From assembly GCA_021325615.1 (NCBI GenBank), contig JAJPGU010000028.1, positions 27,168 to 91,167 on the forward strand: a stretch of DNA of 64,000 bases, given 5' to 3'. The notes below the pieces were generated by a model that was given only the letters and a program-made list of their open reading frames with translations, was not told the origin of the DNA and ran no database searches. The stretch is from Nitrososphaerota archaeon (GTDB taxonomy: Archaea; Thermoproteota; Nitrososphaeria; Nitrososphaerales; Nitrosopumilaceae). This document shows positions 1 through 7,981 of the stretch, in pieces. Numbering within the stretch: the stretch's first letter is position 1; each line of letters opens with the position of its first letter. The position numbers were made by a program, and so were the translations under genes.

Positions 1-164
1 GAGCAATTCTAAACTGCTTGCCTCCTCTATGAGAATGCTATTTGATTCACTGTGGTCAAAGTCATAGAATTGGTTACAGTCCAAGAGCGATGGCCTCTTC
101 TATGAATATCTTATAGTGCTTTCTACGCAAATCATGATAAAATCGTGAATTCAGATTACGGTAG

Positions 165-308
165 ATGCTCGTTAATCGGGAAGAGGAGGGGACAGTTTAT
201 GAAAAACTCACGACTCAACAAAGAATACTTGAGGAAATCCTGCTGGATATCCTGCTAAAGAAGGAGGAGATTCGAAAAGAAAGACGGCATGGGTCTAGAA
301 AAAAATAG
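165..308 (+). CDS. possible small charged protein, 47 aa
   Basis: An ATG-initiated open frame of 47 codons begins MLVNREEEG and ends RRHGSRKK. It is rich in Glu, Leu and Lys and looks like one amphipathic helix (RILEEILLDILLKKEEI). No clear ribosome-binding site is visible and I do not recognise a family. It may be a real small protein, a remnant of a longer gene, or chance. The rest of positions 1-414 shows no other supportable gene. Confidence 0.25.
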   Translation: MLVNREEEGTVYEKLTTQQRILEEILLDILLKKEEIRKERRHGSRKK

Positions 309-414
309 CCATGTCACGTGTTACCCTTTAACATTAGGTGAAACATGGCCGTTGAAATAATGTACTAGTAGATTATTACAATCATCTTTTATCCGGTTTT
401 GCTAGTATATCCAT

Positions 415-987
415 GTGCAGGTATATTTGAATTCCAAAATGGTATCCATGATTGCAACCAAATTCTTTGAACAATACCACTCCGATGTAGTTGTGAAGGA
501 GGCGGTGCTTGAAGGTGGTATATGGATGGTGAATGTTTCCCTTGGCCTGATTAACAAGCAAAACAAGCAGGTAAAAATTGACGCAAATACTGGAAAAATC
601 CTCGAATATTCCTCGACTGATTATGAGAGGATAGCCAACGAAATTCTGGCTATAGGTGATGCAATGCGTTATGTGATCATAATCGACGAAAAAGGAACGC
701 GCATTCTCAGTAAAATGAAAGAAGGAAAGGCCATTCTTTTCAAAAACGGCGACCAGGTAACAATGATATCCTCTGAATTAAGAACGCTGCGAGAACTACT
801 CAAGTTTCACAATGATGATCTGGGCCCGGCCCGGTCCATGGTCATTACAAGGGATAGGGTTCATATATTCATCCACTTCGTCCCTGGTGTCACAATATGT
901 TCAAGCTGCGAATGTGGAATAACGAACACCCATCTGATGGAAATTTCAGAAAAAATGAAATCAATAATTCGGAGATCGGTGGACTGA
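415..987 (+). CDS. PepSY-like / roadblock-like (DUF6659-type) sensor protein
   Basis: The 190-residue protein has no signal peptide. Residues about 10-65 look like a PepSY-type module (KIDANTGKILEYSS). Residues about 70-190 resemble the thaumarchaeal roadblock/DUF6659-type domain (YVIIIDEKGTRILSKMKEG, then a hydrophobic VHIFIHFVPG strand). A Cys cluster ICSSCECG lies near the C-terminus. The start is taken as GTG at 415; ATG at 439 or 448 would shorten the N-terminus. The N-terminal module is closely related to the stand-alone 68-residue protein at 14866-15072. The function is unknown; sensing or protein interaction is inferred from the fold only. Confidence 0.6.
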   Translation: MQVYLNSKMVSMIATKFFEQYHSDVVVKEAVLEGGIWMVNVSLGLINKQNKQVKIDANTGKILEYSSTDYERIANEILAIGDAMRYVIIIDEKGTRILSKMKEGKAILFKNGDQVTMISSELRTLRELLKFHNDDLGPARSMVITRDRVHIFIHFVPGVTICSSCECGITNTHLMEISEKMKSIIRRSVD

Positions 988-1006
988 CAATGGCGGGTGA
1001 ATTCTG

Positions 1007-1930
1007 ATGCAGGCTGCTACAACGGAATTCCTAAATCAAGACAGGAAGAAAGTCATTCTTTTTGAGAACAACCCTGATTGGACACTAGATGTTCTAACGC
1101 CAACCAACGGATGTCTGGCATCTGATATTTCAGTCATAGGGAAGCCGCTGGTGGTGTATAACGTTGAAAAAATAATTCAAAAGGATCCGTCAATTGAAAA
1201 AATCCTCCTGCCGGTGGGTTTTTCAAATATTGCCGACCTACTCCAAAACAGGTTTTCAGCCCTGCAGGTTGACGAATATGGGGACTTGGAGGAAGGCCGC
1301 AGCGCGGAAGCCATTAGGCTTCCACTCAACTCGGCTGTATTGGAAAAGGACCCGGGACACGTCATAAAATCAATTGTTTACCCTTGGGACATCCTAAGCG
1401 CCATCCTACATATTGTTGGAATTGAAGCCAGAGAAACCTCGATATCTGAAAACTCATCAATTGCGGAGACAACCGTCCTGAAGGGGCCCTGCATTATCGA
1501 GGACGGCGTTTCCATAGATGATTTTAACAAAATTGTCGGGCCGACATACATTGGCAAAAACTCTAAAATAGGAACGGGAAATCTTATACGAAATTCCTCC
1601 ATTGGCGACAACACTACCGTAGGATTTGGATGCGAGGTAGCAAGGTCCATTCTGGCTGGAAAGAACCGGATTTCTCACCATGATGTCATATTGGATAGCA
1701 TAATCGGACAAAACTCTTGGATGGGGGCATATGTTGGGACCACGAATCTTCTTTTAAACAATGAAACTATAAAATACAAACTTGGCTCCACCATAGTCTC
1801 TACAGGCCTTGAACATTTTGGCGCTGTAATAGGGCACGGCTGTGCCTTGGGGGCAGGGGTAATAATACTCCCGGGCAGGTCCATCCAAAAAAACTCGATA
1901 ATCCAAGCAGGCACGATATTATCCAAGTAA
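1007..1930 (+). CDS. left-handed beta-helix (hexapeptide) protein, GlmU C-domain-like
   Basis: The 307-residue protein has an N-terminal alpha/beta part (about 1-130) followed by hexapeptide-type turns (VLKGPCIIEDGVSI, IGPTYIGKNSKIG, IGDNTTVGFGCEV, AVIGHGCALGAGVIILPG). This is the left-handed beta-helix of sugar-nucleotide acyltransferases and of the GlmU C-terminal half. The usual nucleotidyltransferase signature GxGTRLxPLT is absent, so it is not a complete bifunctional GlmU. The start is supported by a GGTGA element at 996-1000, six bases before ATG. It lies 19 bases after the preceding gene and may be cotranscribed. An acetyltransferase or scaffold role in sugar-nucleotide metabolism is inferred. 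Confidence 0.6.
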   Translation: MQAATTEFLNQDRKKVILFENNPDWTLDVLTPTNGCLASDISVIGKPLVVYNVEKIIQKDPSIEKILLPVGFSNIADLLQNRFSALQVDEYGDLEEGRSAEAIRLPLNSAVLEKDPGHVIKSIVYPWDILSAILHIVGIEARETSISENSSIAETTVLKGPCIIEDGVSIDDFNKIVGPTYIGKNSKIGTGNLIRNSSIGDNTTVGFGCEVARSILAGKNRISHHDVILDSIIGQNSWMGAYVGTTNLLLNNETIKYKLGSTIVSTGLEHFGAVIGHGCALGAGVIILPGRSIQKNSIIQAGTILSK

Positions 1931-2438
1931 TCAGCTGTATTTCTACAATCTAACCGGAAAAAGACAGAAAGGCGCCAGGTAAGTAGATAGGCGTTTCGCA
2001 TGAACGATATGAACAAATTTTGCTTGAATTTTGTGCCTAAAATGCTGTTGAATCTTTTGCTGTGTAAACTCAAAGTCACGGACCAAAACTGAGTCTTGGT
2101 GAGCCAGATTCATTTCCTTTTTCAATTTTGGAATTCTAACTGATAAACTTTCGGTAAGATGAGTACATGTTCGAGTAATTTGTAAACAATTGCGTGAGGG
2201 TACTAAACCGCTTGAATAAGACCCTTCGCGGGTTTTGAATTAGGATTGTAAACATGACAGGTTGTGGAAAAAATCGTGGATTTTACACACTTTGGATGGA
2301 GGGTGTTTTGCAATACGCACAGTTGTCGGACAGGATGCCCACGACCTACTGGTGACAAAAAAGTTCTTGCATAGAGAAAGTCATTGTAAGATGATTTAAT
2401 AAAATCAAACGATTTTTCAAAATAGAAGATTATTACAC
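1931..2438. other. 508-bp intergenic region with no supported gene
   Basis: No convincing coding region or structured RNA was seen here. Open frames on the minus strand are short and have low-complexity composition. A 33-codon plus-strand frame at 2254-2355 (starts MTGCGKNRG, ends PTTYW) is the only one with balanced composition; it could be a gene fragment but I cannot assign it. Confidence 0.4.
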
Positions 2439-2786
2439 ATGTCTTATAAGAAATGTGAGATAAACAAGGAATCAACGATGTGGAATTACATCAAACAAAA
2501 AATTAGATGTGAAATAAAGATTGGTTCACAAAATAAGACTGCGATTGCAATACCACTTATAACATGTCTTTTATTATTGACGTTTGCAGTGTCGACAACC
2601 TCGATATTTTCATCTAAAGAAACGAAACAATCTGTGCAAGCAGAAAAGAATCTGTATCAAAGAGTCGCAAGTTTTATTCCAACAGGATTGTATGTACAGT
2701 TGGAACATATCAATGCATACTTGGTGCAGATGTCAAAAGATCGACATCCAGGATGGATAGCTGGCTATGCCAAACCAACGCACTGA
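2439..2786 (+). CDS. small membrane-anchored hypothetical protein
   Basis: The 115-residue protein has a basic N-terminus, then one hydrophobic segment (about 34-56, IAIPLITCLLLLTFAVSTTSIF), then a polar tail. This suggests a single-pass membrane protein or one with an uncleaved signal anchor. An internal ATG (residue 14, position 2478) would give a more typical signal-anchor length. No family was recognised. It stands alone between an uncharacterised spacer and a convergent minus-strand pair. Confidence 0.4.
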   Translation: MSYKKCEINKESTMWNYIKQKIRCEIKIGSQNKTAIAIPLITCLLLLTFAVSTTSIFSSKETKQSVQAEKNLYQRVASFIPTGLYVQLEHINAYLVQMSKDRHPGWIAGYAKPTH

Positions 2787-2842
2787 GTTTACATTCCTTA
2801 CCGCTTACATAATTTGGAATCTGAGAATTTGAATTTTTAGTC

Positions 2843-3904
2843 TTATTTCAAATCGACTACAAAGCTCCAAGGACCTGTGGCAATCATGTAATGAGATTTG
2901 TGCGGCTGCCAGACAGACACAACCGTAGGCTCGGATCTTATCACATCATTTACATCCTCTAGAATCTGCAAGTCTTTTTTTTGTCGTATCGTCCACGATA
3001 TCTCTCCTATCTCAAGAGTAATCTTGCCTACATCCTCATTCAATGGAGGCGCAAACATGACGCCAATCTTGCTGTGATGTGGATTTCCATCACTCCGATG
3101 GCTCCCACCTCTTCTAAGATTGGTAAACCTGTACAAAGATCCAAGATCGTCACGTACAGATGCCATAACATGTACATTATTTTCAACCCATTCTCTTGGT
3201 TCATCAAAGGTGTATTCTATGCCAAGAAATATTCCAAAGCCATCGTCGTACATCTCAAGTGATTCAAGAATTATCTCGATCTTTCTGTCTGATATCTTGT
3301 TTCCAATCTGAATGATCTTCTTTGGACTATAAGGCTGGTGCACATGGGATGTTCTAGAGTCGGATGTGACAAAGTGAAACTTGGTCATTTCAGAAATTAT
3401 ATGCACATATGAGACAGGGCTCGCATCAATAACTGTGAAATCTATGAAAGGATATCTTGTATCTGATTCCAAATTTTTAATTCTGACGCGGTCTCCTTTT
3501 GTAAACGGTGTGCCTCCAAGTCCTTTTGTGTCAAGATGCTCCATTTTGTATGAAATGTGCCTGCTTGATGCCAGAGTTACGTTTTCTGCCAACATGACTG
3601 TCTTGGCCTTTTCAAGTTCCACTACCGGCATAATGCCTTCTCCTACATTCTTTAATACGACATCGCTTGGTCGCACAAGCGGCATTATACTTTTTGTATT
3701 GTAAACAAAATTGAACTTGGGATCATATGGTAACACCGTGCCGTCTAGCGGCAGACAGATGGCCGCAGTTCTTCTTGTCCCAGTCACACAGACTACATTG
3801 CCGCTTGATACTCCAAGCCTTCTCATGTCCTCTTTTGGGATTCTGATGTATGGCTTGCTAAGATCGTCCGGATGTGATGGAATTATCCTAAACGAATGTG
3901 TCAA
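2843..3904 (-). CDS. stand-alone Cdc48 N-domain-like protein without an AAA domain
   Basis: Residues about 1-100 match the double-psi barrel of Cdc48/VAT N-domains (IRIPKEDMRRLGVSSGNVV followed by VTGTRRTAAICLPLDG). Residues about 105-180 match the second N subdomain (GGTPFTKGDRVRIKN). No Walker A, Walker B or second-region-of-homology motif follows. Instead there is a beta-rich C-terminal part of about 170 residues that I do not recognise. The TTG start overlaps the TGA stop of the upstream secreted protein in the pattern TTGA, so translation is probably coupled. It may be an adaptor or substrate-recognition module that works with a Cdc48-type ATPase encoded elsewhere; that is inference. Confidence 0.65.
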   Translation of the reverse strand: MTHSFRIIPSHPDDLSKPYIRIPKEDMRRLGVSSGNVVCVTGTRRTAAICLPLDGTVLPYDPKFNFVYNTKSIMPLVRPSDVVLKNVGEGIMPVVELEKAKTVMLAENVTLASSRHISYKMEHLDTKGLGGTPFTKGDRVRIKNLESDTRYPFIDFTVIDASPVSYVHIISEMTKFHFVTSDSRTSHVHQPYSPKKIIQIGNKISDRKIEIILESLEMYDDGFGIFLGIEYTFDEPREWVENNVHVMASVRDDLGSLYRFTNLRRGGSHRSDGNPHHSKIGVMFAPPLNEDVGKITLEIGEISWTIRQKKDLQILEDVNDVIRSEPTVVSVWQPHKSHYMIATGPWSFVVDLK

Positions 3905-4515
3905 CCGTAAGTGTATCCGTCATCAAGGTTGTAGGTGAACTCTATCTCAACCTCGTTTGAACCGCTTGAATCCAAGTAAAAGACCTGGGTGTCAACAGTT
4001 ATGGCAGTGTCAACAGGCGTGCCGCTGTATGGCACATCGACAGGCCCTTCTGATGTCCAAGAGGTCTCAGTCGAGCAGCCAAACGACGTTGCACATTGGT
4101 CCTGTTGTGCACTACTAAAGTAATAGATTACACCGTTGTAGGTAAACGTGGAAGGATAGTTGGTATAGATGTCTTGGGACTCGCATGGATAGTTGCATGA
4201 CCCTTGCATCCCATATGACTTGGGAGTCGTATATGAAAAAGTGTCGTATGTAGTGTCGGTACCAGAGCATTGATCTGTTGTACTGGCGTAATGCGTACAG
4301 TCGACAGCACTTACCTTGTTGTAATATGCAAGCGATGATACTATCTTTGGTGCCTGCATGTTGTTATTGCTGTGTACCCATGTTGCAGGCTTTATGGCAT
4401 GAGCTTCTGGAAGTATAGTAACAGGCATTACAAGGATAGCAAGCATTACCAACAATAAAGTAGCAATCTTAAGGCCGGCTCTCATTTGTCTACCTCTGTT
4501 TCTTCTAGTATTCAA
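3901..4515 (-). CDS. secreted Cys-rich hypothetical protein
   Basis: The 204-residue protein starts with a basic stretch, then a signal peptide (about 11-40, hydrophobic core LKIATLLLVMLAILVMPV, ending EAHA before I). The mature part has several closely spaced cysteines (C-x8-C, C-x3-C, C-x4-C), suggesting disulfides, and is rich in Tyr, Ser and Thr. No enzyme motif was found. It is the first gene of a two-gene unit with the Cdc48 N-domain-like protein, with a 4-base stop/start overlap. Pairing an exported protein with a cytosolic N-domain protein is unusual. Confidence 0.55.
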   Translation of the reverse strand: MNTRRNRGRQMRAGLKIATLLLVMLAILVMPVTILPEAHAIKPATWVHSNNNMQAPKIVSSLAYYNKVSAVDCTHYASTTDQCSGTDTTYDTFSYTTPKSYGMQGSCNYPCESQDIYTNYPSTFTYNGVIYYFSSAQQDQCATSFGCSTETSWTSEGPVDVPYSGTPVDTAITVDTQVFYLDSSGSNEVEIEFTYNLDDGYTYG

Positions 4516-4533
4516 GCCTCTACGCAGTTTATT

Positions 4534-4860
4534 CTATAAGATCGATGCAGATTCTTCGTACCCTGTGTCGCATATTCCACCCTCAAACTCGTTGTGGTAG
4601 AGCTCAATTCCTCTCTCTGTTAATACGAACAACTTTCTTCTCTCCCTATCTGATAAGATCTTGACATAGTTTTCACGGATGCACCAGTTGAGATAGAGAT
4701 CACAGCACTTGTAGTTCATACTGCAAGCTGACCTGATGACACTTTTGTTATTTGCTCCTTTGTAATACAAAAAGACAATAATGCTTTCCACCCTGTGCCA
4801 CGTTATTCTTTTCAGTTGTCTTGTTGTAGAAGATTCATTTCTATGCGACAATGCATTCAT
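4534..4860 (-). CDS. winged-helix DNA-binding protein
   Basis: A single-domain protein of about 108 residues has the pattern helix, helix, recognition helix, beta wing (KSVIRSACSMNYKCCDLYLNW, then LFVLTERGIELYHN). This matches the single-domain winged-helix regulators (ArnR1-like/HTH_45 type) that are numerous in Thaumarchaeota. ATG at 4860 is chosen; a GTG at 4875 would add five residues. It lies 18 bases upstream of the secreted/Cdc48-N pair in the same direction and could control it. Confidence 0.6.
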   Translation of the reverse strand: MNALSHRNESSTTRQLKRITWHRVESIIVFLYYKGANNKSVIRSACSMNYKCCDLYLNWCIRENYVKILSDRERRKLFVLTERGIELYHNEFEGGICDTGYEESASIL

Positions 4861-5136
4861 TCTTGAACCGGACACAAGATCACATCTAACGGATGCATTC
4901 TATTTAAGAGATGCGTATACTTTCATCTATCATTTTGTATAACACAACAAGATAAAAAGAATCTTTAACGTGAAAGTAATCTGGCGTGGTCCAAAATATG
5001 TTTGATAAATGTCATTGATTCTGATATTTGTTCCAATATTGTTTGAAGCTTCGAAGTTAGAACATTTTTAGTAAAGGATCTGAGGGTGCGCAGTAGTCCC
5101 GATGGCTTAATAGCAATTTTTGTGTGATACGGTGCA

Positions 5137-6066
5137 ATGACAAATAGCAACTTCAAAAAATACAAGACAAGAACTGCCACAGTCATTGTAGGTGCGTTAC
5201 TAGTTGGACTGGTATTGCTATCGCCTACTGCGATAATGCCAAACGTAAGCGCCCAACAACAATACATGAAACCGCTACCTCTCAAGATGGTAGTGTATAG
5301 TCTATCGTCATTAAAGCCAGGTCAAGTTATGACCCCTGTCGGCCCAATGAATGCATCCGATGTACATGCAATACCAAACGGTATTGTGGTAGATGATGAT
5401 GCAATTATAGCAGAAGAGGGTAAGAAACTGCTTCCTATTTACGATACTTCTACAAATCCACCGGGTATAGGGGCATGGAACGAAGACGCTTATTGGGACT
5501 CTACTACAGCGGTAACCTCTTTTACAGGACTTTGGACAGTACCAAGTGCTCCCACAGCAAGTTATAGCGGAGAACAAGTAGTGTATCTCTTCCCAGCAAT
5601 TCAAGATGCACGTCCAGCCAACCAAATTGTTCAGCCGGTTTTGCAGTATGGGTTCGATGGATCTATAGGCGGATCATATTGGTTACTTTCAGCATGGAAC
5701 TGTGTAGGAACAACATGTTCCCATAGCATGAACACGGTACAAACTACCGCAGGTCATACAATTCAAGGAAGTATGACCAAGTCAGGCAACATCTGGACCA
5801 CCACTGCGACAGATCAAAACCTAGGTCAGTCAGCTACAATGCAAAGCAGTACCACCGTTGACTATCATGAGACAGATGTAGCTCTAGAATCAGCCAATCT
5901 ACCGCTTCAGTGTAGCTATCTACCAGGTAATACGGAGTTTACTTCGCTCACTGTAAACAATGGAGGGCTAACTCCAAACTGGCAAACTGAAATAGCTGGA
6001 ATATGGTGTCACATGAACCCACAGGTTGTTTCATCAAGTGACATAATATTGCACACCCAAAGCTGA
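5137..6066 (+). CDS. secreted eqolisin-like (peptidase G1) protein
   Basis: The 309-residue protein has a clear signal peptide (about 1-40, ending NVSAQ). The mature part resembles glutamic peptidases of the eqolisin fold: a TGLWTVPSAP entry strand, then VLQYGFDG, in which Q170 aligns with the catalytic Gln of the family's LQxG motif. Later DVALES places E251 at the catalytic Glu position, followed by a family-like strand NTEFTSLTVNNG. Four to five cysteines may form disulfides. The assignment is by motif and strand order, so the alternative is a non-peptidase member of the same concanavalin-like fold. The gene is monocistronic. It would act outside the cell. Confidence 0.5.
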   Translation: MTNSNFKKYKTRTATVIVGALLVGLVLLSPTAIMPNVSAQQQYMKPLPLKMVVYSLSSLKPGQVMTPVGPMNASDVHAIPNGIVVDDDAIIAEEGKKLLPIYDTSTNPPGIGAWNEDAYWDSTTAVTSFTGLWTVPSAPTASYSGEQVVYLFPAIQDARPANQIVQPVLQYGFDGSIGGSYWLLSAWNCVGTTCSHSMNTVQTTAGHTIQGSMTKSGNIWTTTATDQNLGQSATMQSSTTVDYHETDVALESANLPLQCSYLPGNTEFTSLTVNNGGLTPNWQTEIAGIWCHMNPQVVSSSDIILHTQS

Positions 6067-6271
6067 TTCAATCTGTATAAAAAACTAAGAAGTGGCAAGA
6101 TTGACAGCCTCCTTTCTTTTTAATTTATTAAATAACGAATTCTAAGAAGATTTTCCTGAGTTCTTGACAGCAATCTTTGACACGTAATGATGTAACTTTT
6201 GATGATTCTATAAAACTGATTCAGTTGAAAGTGACATTTAATTTATTATTGAGAATTCACCATTTTTCAAC

Positions 6272-7039
6272 ATGATGACTCGTTTTATTCCTATCCTTTT
6301 GTTAATTTGTGTTATGGGAGGAATTGGCATGACATATGGGCAACATTATACAAATCATACTCCACTCGAACAATTTAGAGCAGGAGTCCCTGCAAAAGAT
6401 GTCAAATGTAATGAGGGTTTACAACTAGTAATTAAATCAGAAGATGGGTATCCGGCATGTGTAAAACCTGAAACGGCGTTAAAGCTTGCGGAACGTAATT
6501 GGGGAATATCGATTAGCTTCGTTACAAAAGACCCTAACCAATCAAATCTGACACTTTTACTTTCTGTAAATTCTACAACAATACAGCGTGGAGGAACTAT
6601 AGGGATAGACATATCGCTTGAAAATAACCAATCACAAGTTCTGACTAGTATGGCAGAAAAACATTGGATACGTAATGATCTAAACACATTGCCATGTTCA
6701 AATTTACCGCTTGGAATGTCTGTCATTCGTGGATATTATACTGAACATAATGAGACCAATGAAAGCTCGTTGATACTATATCCGAATCCCCCGTGCCCCA
6801 AGCCTCCATTAGTTAAAAGCTATGTCTTCCAACCTTTAAGTGACAAGGTAAAGGAAAACTGTGATCTGCCGTATTCTTGTCTTGGTTTAGTTGATATGAA
6901 GACTCACTTTGCTATCAGTGGTTACTTGGATAATCGCGGCAAACTTCATCCTTTCGATGCTGGCACTTACACAATAGTGGGTGGGGATGAATGGGGTGAT
7001 GTCAAGATACAACATTTCGTGGTTACAAACTCAAGTTAA
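6272..7039 (+). CDS. exported protein with thaumarchaeal paired-Cys module
   Basis: The 255-residue protein has a signal peptide (about 1-23, ending MTYGQ). It is followed by a module in which DVKCNEGLQLV and GYPACVKPETALKLAERNWG bracket a short hairpin; the two cysteines probably form a disulfide. The same module occurs in the exported protein at 10808-11890. The rest is a beta-rich domain (STTIQRGGTIGIDISLEN) that reads like an Ig-type fold, with further Cys pairs. The function is unknown. An A/T-rich 200-bp spacer precedes it. Confidence 0.55.
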   Translation: MMTRFIPILLLICVMGGIGMTYGQHYTNHTPLEQFRAGVPAKDVKCNEGLQLVIKSEDGYPACVKPETALKLAERNWGISISFVTKDPNQSNLTLLLSVNSTTIQRGGTIGIDISLENNQSQVLTSMAEKHWIRNDLNTLPCSNLPLGMSVIRGYYTEHNETNESSLILYPNPPCPKPPLVKSYVFQPLSDKVKENCDLPYSCLGLVDMKTHFAISGYLDNRGKLHPFDAGTYTIVGGDEWGDVKIQHFVVTNSS

Positions 7040-7316
7040 ATTGTTTTTAATTATTGCACTAGTTTTCAGGATTCACTCTGAAACAGGTTTTAAAGTGGGG
7101 GAACTAAACTCAGTAGACAAAACCCCTCAAGGGAATTCGTATCTGAGTATTGTTCTCTCACATAGCATCTGCTTCGTAGTGCTATTTCTTCATCACCGGG
7201 CTTGACATACCTAGGCACCAATTTTAGCGGGATTCTACAATTTTAAATCGAAATTGAAAATTTTGTTCATAGCGGGTATTCATTTTAGATAATAGCGCAG
7301 GGTGAGGGATTTGAAG

Positions 7317-7412
7317 CGCCAGGTAAGGGATTCGAACCCCTGAGTGCAGAAGCACAACCGCTACCTTGTATGTGATCTCGAGGCGGTCGCCGTACCGCTT
7401 GGCTAACCTGGC
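7317..7412 (-). tRNA. tRNA-Ser(CGA) with a 14-nt intron
   Basis: The minus strand folds into a class II cloverleaf: acceptor stem GCCAGGT/ACCTGGC, D arm closed by GCC/GGC, anticodon stem ACCGC/GCGGT, a 15-nt variable region containing a GTGC/GCAC stem, and T loop TTCGAAT. The anticodon loop is interrupted after position 37 by a 14-nt intron (7363-7376); removing it gives the 7-nt loop CTCGAGA with anticodon CGA. The discriminator base is G, as expected for archaeal tRNA-Ser, and CCA is not encoded. The mature length would be 82 nt. Confidence 0.9.
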
Positions 7413-7457
7413 CGCATTAAGGACTCGGATTTGGGTACATAAATACACTCAGAATAG

Positions 7458-7479
7458 TGATCATCCGATCGTATGATCA
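7458..7479. promoter_or_regulatory. inverted repeat, possible operator
   Basis: A perfect 7-bp inverted repeat, TGATCAT-N8-ATGATCA, lies between the divergently oriented tRNA-Ser gene and the 56-codon MoaD-like gene. The centre also contains GATC. It is followed by an A/T-rich stretch with TATA-like sequence (7492-7514). The position and symmetry fit a dimeric regulator site, but nothing here identifies the regulator. Confidence 0.35.
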
Positions 7480-7528
7480 AATACATAATAAAAGATATAA
7501 AGTAGATTATTTATCTTAATGGTGTTCG

Positions 7529-7699
7529 ATGGAGGCAGTAACAAAAAAAACCATCATGATAGAATTCGAGGGGCGAAAACATGTCCTGCCTGACGACTCT
7601 ACAATTGAAGACCTCCTCATCCAACTGGGGTTGGCCCCCGACATGCCGGTTCGCCTGGAAGTCAAAGGCGGGGGATTTGTTCTCTTGCGCAATAATTGA
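7529..7699 (+). CDS. MoaD/ThiS-like beta-grasp mini-protein, 56 aa
   Basis: The 56-codon frame starts ATG and encodes IMIEFEGRKHVLPDD, then STIEDLLIQLGLAP, then VRLEVKGGGFVLLRNN. This is the strand-hairpin-helix-strand layout of ubiquitin-like sulfur carriers. The C-terminal Gly-Gly needed for adenylation and conjugation is missing; the Gly-rich stretch is internal and the protein ends in RNN. It may therefore be a non-conjugating beta-grasp protein. It precedes a small basic protein and FEN1 on the same strand. Confidence 0.55.
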   Translation: MEAVTKKTIMIEFEGRKHVLPDDSTIEDLLIQLGLAPDMPVRLEVKGGGFVLLRNN

Positions 7700-7743
7700 T
7701 AATGGATAGTTTATTATTGATATGGCTATACTAGCAAAATACC

Positions 7744-7926
7744 ATGGCGAAGACGCGAATCTCGATCACGATTGACGGCAAGACTGCAAAGGCCATCGAG
7801 AACTATTACAGGGAAAAGGTAAAATCCGCTGCAGAAAAGGGTGAGGCGATCCCAAAACTCTCAAACATTTACGAGGAGATAATCGAGAGAGGGTGGGAGG
7901 CAAAGTCAAATGCAAAAAAGAAGTGA
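7744..7926 (+). CDS. small basic protein, ribbon-helix-helix-like
   Basis: The 60-residue protein starts AKTRISITIDGKTAKAIENY: one beta strand followed by a helix, as in ribbon-helix-helix DNA-binding proteins. A second helix follows (LSNIYEEIIERGWEA) and a Lys-rich tail. The length fits the family. It lies 44 bases after the MoaD-like gene and 55 bases before FEN1, and may be a local regulator. Candidate sites include the inverted repeat at 7458-7479. Confidence 0.55.
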   Translation: MAKTRISITIDGKTAKAIENYYREKVKSAAEKGEAIPKLSNIYEEIIERGWEAKSNAKKK

Positions 7927-7981
7927 GCGGGGAATTCCTGACAAGAAAAGCACAAAAGCCAGCCCATCCTAAACCGATTCT

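Noticed and set aside
2203..2475. 90-codon minus-strand open frame in the 1.9-2.4 kb spacer
   Set aside because: No start signal, no domain and no conservation cue; it overlaps the start of the next plus-strand gene.
7317..7412. Calling the tRNA as tRNA-Leu because of its long variable arm
   Set aside because: After intron removal the anticodon is CGA and the discriminator base is G, both pointing to Ser.
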